Below are positions 1-5,491 of a DNA stretch of 8,812 nucleotides, piece after piece (position 1 is the stretch's first letter; every line of letters starts with the position of its first letter). The DNA is taken from the NCBI GenBank assembly GCA_016873405.1, contig VGXH01000056.1, forward strand, positions 1 to 8,812, in the 5' to 3' direction. The notes under the pieces are model-generated. The model was not told the DNA's origin and did no database searches. It worked only from the letters and a program-made list of their open reading frames with translations. A program made the translations under genes and the position numbers. This DNA is from a bacterium. GTDB lineage: Bacteria > Krumholzibacteriota > Krumholzibacteria > LZORAL124-64-63.

Positions 1-942
1 GGGGTGAGCAGCTGCCCGGTGATGATCGACCACATTCCGAACATCGTCGATCAGCGCCGCCACCTGGTGATGATGGAGGCGAAGGTCCCCGCCGCGCTCC
101 AGAACGCGCTGCGGGGCCTGGAGAACAACAGCAATCCCTGGAACGCCAGCAGCGCCGCGCGGGAGGACTGGATCGGCGACCTGCCCGTGCCGCGCCTGCG
201 CGACAAGGGCCGCGCCGCCTACCTGCTGTTCGTCGGCTGCGCCGGCAGCTTCGACAGCCGCAACGTGGAGGTGCTGCGCGCGCTCGTGCGGCTGCTCGAC
301 CGCGCCGGCGTCGATTTCGCGGTCCTCGGCCGCGAGGAGGGCTGCTGCGGCGATCCCGCGCGGCGCGTCGGACACGAATACCTCTTCCAGATGCAGGCCC
401 CCGTCAACATCGAGGCCTTCAAGCGCTACGACGTGCGCAAGGTCCTGACCGCCTGTCCGCACTGCTTCAACACGATCGCGAACGAGTACCCCGACTTCGG
501 GCTCGAGGGCGTCGAGGTGATCCACCACAGCGAGCTGCTCGCCGAGCTCGTGCGCGAGGGCCGGCTGACGCTCAAGCCCGGCGCCGACCTGACGGTCACC
601 TACCACGACTCCTGCTACCTGGGCCGCCACAACGACGTCTACGACGCCCCGCGCCGGACGCTGGGCGCCGTGCCCGGCCTGAAGGTCGCCGAGATGCCGC
701 GCCATCGCCGCGAGGGCTTCTGCTGCGGCGCCGGCGGCGGGCGCATGTTCATGGAGGAGCACCTCGGCACGCGCATCAACCACAACCGCATCGAGGAAGC
801 CGCCGCGACGGGGGCGGCCGAGGTCTGCACGGCCTGCCCGTTCTGCCTGACGATGCTGGGCGACGCGATCAAGGAGACCGACCGCGCCGAGCGCCTGCGG
901 GCGCGGGACATCGCCGAGGTGCTGCTGGACAATCTGGCCTGA
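1..942 (+). CDS. Iron-sulfur oxidoreductase with two CCG domains (EtfD/HdrD/GlcF-like), C-terminal part
   Basis: The gene is 5'-truncated by the window edge; the frame is open to base 1 and about 313 residues are visible. Counting from the GTG at 4, two CCG (DUF224-type) cysteine repeats are seen. The first has Cys79, Cys-Cys-Gly at 114-116 and CPHC at 151-154. The second has Cys204, Cys-Cys-Gly at 240-242 and CTACPFC at 275-281. Such repeats bind unusual iron-sulfur centres in HdrB/D, GlcF and LutA-type proteins. The visible start, SSCPV followed by a conserved-looking helix and an ENNSNPW stretch, matches the end of a ferredoxin-like domain. The missing part therefore probably holds the remaining [4Fe-4S] cysteines and perhaps a membrane domain, as in EtfD-like ETF:quinone oxidoreductases. 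The GTG at 4 has no room for a visible ribosome site and is probably not the true start. Its likely role is passing electrons from a flavoprotein, possibly ETF, to quinone. GlcF or HdrD roles are the alternatives. Confidence 0.88.
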   Translation, partial: GVSSCPVMIDHIPNIVDQRRHLVMMEAKVPAALQNALRGLENNSNPWNASSAAREDWIGDLPVPRLRDKGRAAYLLFVGCAGSFDSRNVEVLRALVRLLDRAGVDFAVLGREEGCCGDPARRVGHEYLFQMQAPVNIEAFKRYDVRKVLTACPHCFNTIANEYPDFGLEGVEVIHHSELLAELVREGRLTLKPGADLTVTYHDSCYLGRHNDVYDAPRRTLGAVPGLKVAEMPRHRREGFCCGAGGGRMFMEEHLGTRINHNRIEEAAATGAAEVCTACPFCLTMLGDAIKETDRAERLRARDIAEVLLDNLA

Positions 943-978
943 AGCGGGGCCGCGGACGCGACCGGTGATCTGCCGGCG

Positions 979-1007
979 TTGCGCGGCCCGCGCGTTTCTG
1001 CTATACC
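979..1007 (+). promoter_or_regulatory. Sigma70-type extended -10 promoter for the FabK/NMO-family gene
   Basis: TTGCGC (979-984) is separated by 17 bp from TATACC (1002-1007). The TG at 999-1000 makes an extended -10 element. This sits in the 110-bp gap after the CCG-protein gene and would give a leader of about 40 nt before the ATG at 1053. It implies that the downstream gene can be transcribed on its own. It is a sequence match only. Confidence 0.55.
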
Positions 1008-1052
1008 GGACCGAGTCCGTCGACCGCCACCACCGCCACGAAAGGACCCGCG

Positions 1053-2096
1053 ATGAGCACGCAGCAACCCGTCGCCTCCACGCCCGCGCTCGACCAGGTC
1101 TGGCGCCGGGGCAAGGAGTTCCTCGGCAGCGAACTGCCCATCATGTGCGGAGCCATGACCTGGATCTCGGACCCCAAGCTCGTGTCGCTGATGAGCAACC
1201 TCGGCGCCTTCGGCGTGCTGGCGGCCGGCAACATGCCGCCCGAGACGTTCGCGCAGTACGTCGACGAGACCCGCGCCCTGACGGAGCGGCCCTTCGCCGG
1301 CAACGTCATCACCATCGCCCCGAACTACCTGCCGCACCTGGACATCCTCTGCGAGCGCAAGGTCAGCCACATCGTCTTCGCCGGCTCGATCCCGCGCGCC
1401 TCCGAGGTGCAGAAGGCGAAGGACAGCGGCGCGAAGGTGCTCTGCTTCGCCTCGACCGGCAGCATCGCCGCGCGCATGATCGACTACGGCACCGACGCGC
1501 TGATCCTCGAGGGCAGCGAAGCCGGCGGCCACATCGGGCACGTCTCGACGGTCGTGCTGCTGCAGGAGATCCTGTTCAACTTCCCGTCGCTGCCGATCTT
1601 CGTCGCCGGCGGCATCGCCACCGGCAAGTTCATCGCGCACCTCGCGCTGATGGGGGCCGCCGGCGCCCAGATGGGAACGCGCTTCGTGATGGCCGAGGAG
1701 TGCGCGGCGCACCCGCGTTTCAAGGAGGTCTTCATCAAGGCGCGGGCCCGCGAGGCGATCTCGACGCCGCAGTACAGCGCCAAGCTGCCGGTCGTCTCGG
1801 TGCGCGCGCTGAATAACCACGCGATGGAGCATTTCGGGGACCTGCAGCTCGAGCTGCTCGAGCAGCTGCGCCAGGGCGCCATCAATCGCCAGGAAGCGCA
1901 GTACAAGGTCGAGGAGTACTGGGTCGGTTCGCTGCGCCGCGCCGCCGTCGACGGGGACGTGGAGCACGGCTCGCTCATGGCCGGCCAGTCCGTGGGCCTG
2001 GTCGAACGCGTGCAGCCGCTGCGCGAGATCCTGGCCGAGATCGTGCGCGACGCCGACGCGGCCCTGGCCGACGTCCGGCGCCGGCTCGACGCCTGA
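1053..2096 (+). CDS. NAD(P)H-dependent flavin oxidoreductase, nitronate monooxygenase / FabK family
   Basis: This 347-residue TIM-barrel FMN enzyme belongs to the 2-nitropropane dioxygenase-like superfamily. The N-terminal phosphate-side strand PIMCGAMTWISDP lies at 29-41. SEAGGHIGH (155-163) carries His160, at the position of the catalytic histidine in the family. The FMN-phosphate strand VAGGIATG lies at 184-191, followed by MGTRFVMAEE (207-216) and the C-terminal GSLMAGQSVGLV (306-317), a region well conserved in FabK-type proteins. Length fits the family (about 310-360). The start is set by AAAGGA at 1041-1046, 6 nt before the ATG. Members either oxidise nitronates or, as FabK, reduce enoyl-ACP in fatty-acid synthesis; sequence alone does not decide. 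It has its own promoter upstream and a strong hairpin behind it, so it is probably monocistronic. Family assignment is firm; the substrate is not known. Confidence 0.9.
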   Translation: MSTQQPVASTPALDQVWRRGKEFLGSELPIMCGAMTWISDPKLVSLMSNLGAFGVLAAGNMPPETFAQYVDETRALTERPFAGNVITIAPNYLPHLDILCERKVSHIVFAGSIPRASEVQKAKDSGAKVLCFASTGSIAARMIDYGTDALILEGSEAGGHIGHVSTVVLLQEILFNFPSLPIFVAGGIATGKFIAHLALMGAAGAQMGTRFVMAEECAAHPRFKEVFIKARAREAISTPQYSAKLPVVSVRALNNHAMEHFGDLQLELLEQLRQGAINRQEAQYKVEEYWVGSLRRAAVDGDVEHGSLMAGQSVGLVERVQPLREILAEIVRDADAALADVRRRLDA

Positions 2097-2130
2097 CTCC
2101 GCGCCGCCGCCTCCGGCGCCCGTCCGCCCG

Positions 2131-2154
2131 CAGCCGCCCCCTCCGGGGCGGCTG
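2131..2154 (+). terminator. Hairpin terminator after the FabK/NMO-family gene
   Basis: A perfect 10-bp inverted repeat, CAGCCGCCCC (2131-2140) and GGGGCGGCTG (2145-2154), has a 4-nt loop and lies 35 nt after the stop codon. It is followed by TTGCGTTGT, only a weak T-rich tail. It separates this gene from the TPR gene. Confidence 0.6.
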
Positions 2155-2179
2155 TTGCGTTGTGCCGGTCCCCGCCGTC

Positions 2180-2195
2180 TGGCACCGAACTTGAT
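2180..2195 (+). promoter_or_regulatory. Candidate sigma54-like promoter for the exported TPR gene
   Basis: TGGCAC (2180-2185), five bases, then TTGAT (2191-2195) resembles the sigma54 consensus TGGCAC-N5-TTGCW. The -24 GG and the 10-bp spacing are correct, but the -12 dinucleotide reads GA instead of GC. It lies between the preceding hairpin and the start codon and would give a leader of roughly 55 nt. No sigma70-type pair was evident in this gap. The -12 mismatch keeps confidence low. Confidence 0.35.
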
Positions 2196-2261
2196 GACGG
2201 GCGCCGACCCCGGTCGCCGCAGGGGGCGGCGGCCGCAGCCCACGAATCAACCGGAGAAGCC

Positions 2262-3137
2262 ATGAAATCTGGAATTGTCGCTGCCTGCGCCGTGGCGGCG
2301 TGGCTCGGTGCCGCGTCGTGCCCGGCGATTGCCGATCTTCCCTCGGTCTCGTCGCGCGCCGCGGGCGAGGCACTTGTTGCCGCCGATCCCGCCCAGGCCG
2401 TGAACCATCTTGCCTACGCCGGCTGGCTGGAAGCCGCGGGCGATCTGCCCGCGGCGGCGGCCGTCCTGGAGGCGGGCTGCCATCACGCGAAGGACCCGGC
2501 GCCGCTGCTGCTCGAGCTCTCGCGCCTCTACCTGCGGCTGGGACGGCCGGCTCGCGCGGAAGCGGTCTCGCGCCAGGCGCTCGTGCTGCTGCCGGACTCG
2601 CCGGCGGCCCACCTGGGGTTGGGCGACGCCTATCTCGAGTCGGGCTGGCCGCAGGCGGCCCTCGAGAGCTTCGCGACGGCCGTGCGGCTCGCCCCGCGCG
2701 ATGTCGTCCCGCGCACCCGTGTGGTGGCGGCCCTGCTGGCGGCCGGCCGCGCGCACGAGGCCGAAGAGGCCTGCCTGCGCCATCTGGCCGAAGCGCCGGA
2801 AGCGCCGGCTCTCTGGCTCGCCCTCGGCTCCGTGTTCGAGAAGCAGGAGAAGCTGCGCCAGGCGTTCACCACCTACGGCCAGGCGCTCGCGCTCGAACCC
2901 GGTTCGGCCGAGGCGCTGGCGCGCCAGGGCCGGCTCTTCTGCCGCTTCGGGCAATTCGACGCGGCGGCCGATGCCTGCCGTCGGGCGCTGCAGCTGGACG
3001 GGGGCAATCTCGTCGCCCATGCCTACCTGGGCATCGCCTGCAGCCGCTTGGGTGACGACGAGCAGGCGCGGCATCACGCGCGGATCGCCGAGGCCGGCGG
3101 CCTGGACCTGGGCCTGGTCCGGCAGAAGCTGAACTGA
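2262..3137 (+). CDS. Exported tetratricopeptide-repeat protein
   Basis: The protein has 291 residues. An N-terminal Sec signal peptide has Lys2, a hydrophobic core at about 4-19, and a likely cleavage after AIA at 22-24. Cys20 (AASC) is a poor lipobox, so a periplasmic or secreted protein is favoured over a lipoprotein. From about 48 to 280 it consists of about seven 34-residue TPR units. Examples are the unit beginning PLLLELSRLYLRLG (81-94), AAHLGLGDAYLESG (115-128) and ALWLALGSVFEKQ (183-195), each closing with a family-typical Pro such as LLPDSP, LAPRD or LEPGS. TPR proteins are protein-interaction scaffolds; no catalytic domain is present and the partner is unknown. The start was chosen at the ATG at 2262 because GGAG (2253-2256) precedes it at 5 nt and it gives a clean signal peptide; the frame is open further upstream. 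It converges with a glycosyltransferase gene that also carries TPRs. Confidence 0.82.
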   Translation: MKSGIVAACAVAAWLGAASCPAIADLPSVSSRAAGEALVAADPAQAVNHLAYAGWLEAAGDLPAAAAVLEAGCHHAKDPAPLLLELSRLYLRLGRPARAEAVSRQALVLLPDSPAAHLGLGDAYLESGWPQAALESFATAVRLAPRDVVPRTRVVAALLAAGRAHEAEEACLRHLAEAPEAPALWLALGSVFEKQEKLRQAFTTYGQALALEPGSAEALARQGRLFCRFGQFDAAADACRRALQLDGGNLVAHAYLGIACSRLGDDEQARHHARIAEAGGLDLGLVRQKLN

Positions 3138-3160
3138 CCGGCGCGCCGCGACGGTCGAAC

Positions 3161-3177
3161 CGCCCGGGTCCCGGGCG
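3161..3177. terminator. Small hairpin in the convergent junction, possible bidirectional terminator
   Basis: CGCCCGG (3161-3167) and CCGGGCG (3171-3177) form a perfect 7-bp stem with a 3-nt loop, midway between two converging genes. There is no T-run on either side, so intrinsic termination is doubtful. Confidence 0.3.
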
Positions 3178-3180
3178 AAG

Positions 3181-3236
3181 GCCCAGGCGCGAGGGCCCAG
3201 GCGCGAGGGCTCAAACGTGAACGCCCAGGCGTGCCA
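3181..3236. repeat. 14-bp tandem repeat across the 3' end of the glycosyltransferase gene
   Basis: Four units lie in register at 3181, 3195, 3209 and 3223. The first two are identical, GCCCAGGCGCGAGG. The third, GCTCAAACGTGAAC, differs mostly by transitions. The fourth begins GCCCAGGCGTG and lies inside the coding region. The third unit contains the glycosyltransferase stop codon (3211-3213), so the repeat covers both the last codons and the downstream region. Confidence 0.6.
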
Positions 3237-4476
3237 GCGCCGCCGCGGCCTTGGCCCGACCCGGCTCGCGACCCAGCGCCAGCTCGTACTGGCGCGCGGC
3301 CAGGGCCGTCTGGCCCGTCGCCTCGTACAGGCGCCCGAGGTTCAGGCAGGGCTCGGCCAGGTGGGGCAACAGCGCCGCGGCGCGCTCCAGGGCCAGCCGG
3401 GCGGGCTCGCCGCGCCCGGCCGCCAGGTGCCAGACGCCGAGCGTGTTGTGGAGGTGGCCGTCCCCGGGCGCCAGGCGCAGCGCCGCCAGGAGCAGCGCGC
3501 CGGCGGCCTCGCCGCGGCCGTCGAGCATCGCGACCTGCGCGCGCAGGTGGAACGCCAGCGCCAGCTGCGCGTCGTCGACGCCGGCGCAGGCGGCCACCGC
3601 CAGCAGGTGGGCGTCGGCGCGCGTCAGTTCGCCGCTCTCCTTGAGCAGCAGGCCGGCGGTCAGGCGCGCCTCGGCGTTGCCGGGCGCCAGCGCCAGCGCG
3701 CGCTCGGCCGCCCGCAGCGCGGCCGTCCGGTCGCCGGCGGCCAGGGCGGCGTCGCTGAGTTCCTTCCAGGCGACGGCGTCGTCAGGCGCCTCGGCGGCCT
3801 TGCGCCGGGCCAGTTCCAGGTAGCGCCGCGCCTTGGCGGGATTCTCGACGAGCGTTCCGAAGTGGTGCACGACGATCGGGACCTCGCGGACGGGCACGCC
3901 CGCCTCGGCCAGGCTCGCCTCCACGGTCTCGTGCAGGCGCCCGCGGAAGCGGATGCCGGGCAGGCGCGGGAACAGGCGCACCTTGGCGGTGGGGACGTAG
4001 CCGGGCGCGACCGGCTCCGCGCCGCCGGGCAGCGCGTGCGCGTCCACCGCCGGCACGGGCGCCCAGCCGCGACGGCTCCAGGGTTCGCGGAGGTAGTTGC
4101 GCGTCGTCAGGCGGGCCGCGGCGGCGCCGACGGCGTCCCAGCGCGCGGCGAGTTCGCGGGCGGCGGCCCAGTCGGCGGGGCTCAGCTGCTCGTCGGCGTC
4201 CAGGCACAGCACCCAGCGGCAGGTGCACGACGCGAGCGACGCGTTGCGGGCCGCCGCGAAGTCGTCGTCCCAGTCCCGGCGCTCCACGCGGGCGCCGCGG
4301 GCGGCAGCCGTGGCGACGCTGTCGTCGAGGCTGCCCGTGTCGACGACCACGATCTCGTCGCAGTGCCGGGCGGCCTCCGCGAGCAGCGGGTCCAGAAACT
4401 GGCCACCGTCGCGCACGATCATGGCCAGGCTCAGCAGTCCGCCCGCCGGCGGCGTCAGGAGATCGGATTCGGCCAC
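3211..4476 (-). CDS. Family 2 glycosyltransferase with C-terminal TPR array
   Basis: From the GTG at 4476 the protein has 421 residues. The GT-A fold begins LSLAMIVRDGG (about 16-26), followed by DEIVVVDTGSLDDS (40-53), the DFAAARNASL segment (72-81) and the metal/nucleotide-sugar acidic motif DADE at 93-96. VRLFPRLPGIRFRGRLHE (166-183) and VHHFG (203-207) are typical of GT2 proteins in the TPR-bearing subgroup. Residues 230-419 form about five TPR units. There is no signal peptide or membrane segment, so the enzyme is probably cytoplasmic and transfers sugars to a cell-wall, lipid or protein acceptor; the acceptor cannot be told. The start is uncertain. A TTG at 4509 gives 432 residues but has no ribosome site. 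The GTG at 4476 follows GGGA at 5 nt and GGAAGG at 10 nt, so I prefer it. The catalytic domain is intact either way. Confidence 0.87.
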   Translation of the reverse strand: MAESDLLTPPAGGLLSLAMIVRDGGQFLDPLLAEAARHCDEIVVVDTGSLDDSVATAAARGARVERRDWDDDFAAARNASLASCTCRWVLCLDADEQLSPADWAAARELAARWDAVGAAAARLTTRNYLREPWSRRGWAPVPAVDAHALPGGAEPVAPGYVPTAKVRLFPRLPGIRFRGRLHETVEASLAEAGVPVREVPIVVHHFGTLVENPAKARRYLELARRKAAEAPDDAVAWKELSDAALAAGDRTAALRAAERALALAPGNAEARLTAGLLLKESGELTRADAHLLAVAACAGVDDAQLALAFHLRAQVAMLDGRGEAAGALLLAALRLAPGDGHLHNTLGVWHLAAGRGEPARLALERAAALLPHLAEPCLNLGRLYEATGQTALAARQYELALGREPGRAKAAAALARLGVHV

Positions 4477-4610
4477 CGCCGTCCCGCCTTCCAGGTTGTT
4501 GCTCGTCAACGGTTTGCCGGCTTGCAGCGCCCGCCGGGGCGGTCGCCGGCGCCCGCGGCGTCCAGGTGCCTGAGCCGAAGCAGGTCGCGTGCCGCCGGCC
4601 GCGCTTTCGC

Positions 4611-4639
4611 TTGTCGCGGCGGCCAGGCGGCGATACCCT
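4611..4639 (+). promoter_or_regulatory. Candidate sigma70-type promoter for the chalcone-isomerase-like gene
   Basis: TTGTCG (4611-4616) is followed after 17 bp by TACCCT (4634-4639), which keeps the most conserved -10 positions (TA and final T). It lies about 70 bp before the ATG at 4710, within the 233-bp divergent gap shared with the glycosyltransferase gene. I found no convincing promoter for the minus-strand gene in this gap. Confidence 0.4.
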
Positions 4640-4709
4640 CACCTGCCCGCGCCGGCCGTCGCGCGACGGCGGGCGCCCCGCAGACCCCCAGACCGAAGGA
4701 GACCGGATC

Positions 4710-5312
4710 ATGCGACACCGGATCGCGGCCGCCACCCTGGCGGCGGCCCTGCTGCTGGCGGGCCAGGCCTGGGCCGTCGTCGAGGCGAAGACGGGCACCG
4801 AATACCCGGACACGATCACGGTCGTGACCGCCGCGGGCGACCAGGCGCTGACGGCCACGGGCGCCGCGCTGCGCGAGAAGACGATGCTCAAGGTCGACGT
4901 CTACACGATCGCCTCCTGGGTGGCTGCCGGCGCCGAGCTCGGGGAGGATCGCGCGGCGGCCATCTGGACGCTGGACGCGCCCAAGCGGCTGCGCCTGGAC
5001 CTGCGGCGCAGCTTCTCGCGGGCGAAGCTCATCGGCGCCTTTCGCGAGGTGATCGAGAGGAACTACCCCGACCGCACGGCGATCGCCGAGGACCTGGCGA
5101 CCTTCGAGGGCTACTTCACGCGCGACGCCCAGTCCGGCGACGTGATCCTGTTCACCTACCTGCCCGGGGACGGCGTGACCACCGAACTGAACGGCGAGGC
5201 CCGCGGGGTCATCCCCAATCCGAAGTTCGTCGAGGCGCTGTGGTCGGTCTGGTTCGGGCCGCAGCCGGTCGACGGCGGCATGAAGAAGGCGCTGGCCGGC
5301 AAAGCCCGCTGA
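4710..5312 (+). CDS. Exported chalcone isomerase-like domain protein
   Basis: The protein has 200 residues. A Sec signal peptide (Arg2/Arg4, hydrophobic core about 6-17, cleavage after AWA at 20-22) is followed by one compact domain. TGTEYPDTITV (28-38), LTATGAALREKTMLKVDVYTIASWV (47-71, the strongest family region), LRLDLRRSFSRAKLIGAFRE (94-113), FTYLPGDGVTTELNGE (148-163) and a C-terminal VEALWSVWFGPQPVD (174-188) match the bacterial chalcone-isomerase-like (Chalcone_3) family. The KVDVYTIASWVA stretch corresponds to the characteristic K-V-Y-x-x-x-L/W segment. These bacterial proteins are usually exported and mostly not proven to act on flavonoids; fatty-acid or hydrophobic ligand binding has been proposed for relatives. 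The start is set by AAGGAG (4696-4701), 8 nt before the ATG. The gene stands alone between a divergent and a convergent neighbour, so no pathway partner is evident. Confidence 0.82.
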   Translation: MRHRIAAATLAAALLLAGQAWAVVEAKTGTEYPDTITVVTAAGDQALTATGAALREKTMLKVDVYTIASWVAAGAELGEDRAAAIWTLDAPKRLRLDLRRSFSRAKLIGAFREVIERNYPDRTAIAEDLATFEGYFTRDAQSGDVILFTYLPGDGVTTELNGEARGVIPNPKFVEALWSVWFGPQPVDGGMKKALAGKAR

Positions 5313-5334
5313 GGTCGCGCGCCATCGAGACGCA

Positions 5335-5368
5335 GCGAGGGCCGCGCCCCGCGGGTCACGGCCCTCGC
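5335..5368 (+). terminator. Hairpin after the chalcone-isomerase-like gene
   Basis: A perfect 10-bp inverted repeat, GCGAGGGCCG (5335-5344) and CGGCCCTCGC (5359-5368), has a 14-nt loop that itself contains the palindrome CCCGCGGG. It lies 22 nt after the stop codon. Only TT follows before the tandem repeat begins, so it is a probable but T-poor terminator. Confidence 0.5.
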
Positions 5369-5370
5369 CG

Positions 5371-5472
5371 TTCATCTCGTCGCGCCGGTCATCTCGTCGC
5401 GCCGGTCATCTCGTCGCGCCGGTCATCTCGTCGCGCCGGTCATCTCGTCGCGCCGATCACCGCTTCGCGCCG
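5371..5472. repeat. 17-bp direct tandem repeat array, about six units
   Basis: The unit GTCATCTCGTCGCGCCG is repeated head to tail with no spacers. Units at 5388, 5405, 5422 and 5439 are identical. The unit at 5371 differs at its first base, and the last (5456-5472) is a degenerate copy matching about 13 of 17 positions. The array fills most of the junction between the converging chalcone-isomerase-like and etfA genes. The unit length is not a multiple of three, so it is not a coding repeat in any single frame. It begins directly after one hairpin and ends inside another. Confidence 0.9.
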
Positions 5473-5487
5473 GCCGGCGCCGGCGCG
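5466..5487 (-). terminator. GC-only hairpin after etfA
   Basis: Read on the minus strand just after the etfA stop, CGCGCCGG (5487-5480) and CCGGCGCG (5473-5466) form an 8-bp stem with a 6-nt loop. The stretch 5467-5480 is also a perfect 14-bp palindrome. No T-tract follows, and the outer arm lies in the degenerate last repeat unit. It may be a terminator or mRNA 3'-end structure. Confidence 0.35.
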
Positions 5488-5491
5488 CCGC

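Noticed and set aside
981..997. Hairpin plus TTT after the CCG-protein gene as a terminator
   Set aside because: The stem is only 5 bp of GC and it lies inside the promoter spacer; too weak to call.
639..2243. 534-codon open frame on the minus strand
   Set aside because: It lies antisense to the CCG-protein and FabK/NMO genes, is low-complexity Arg/Gly/Ala-rich and shows no family motif; it is a GC-driven shadow.
2160..2261. Upstream extension of the exported TPR protein to a GTG-type start at 2160
   Set aside because: It would bury the signal peptide inside the protein and overlap the terminator tail and candidate promoter. The ATG at 2262 has a good ribosome site.
3217..4827. 536-codon open frame on the plus strand
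   Set aside because: It is antisense to the glycosyltransferase-TPR gene and its composition is typical of a reverse-complement shadow.
5371..5472. CRISPR array
   Set aside because: The 17-bp units are directly adjacent with no unique spacers and there are no cas genes.
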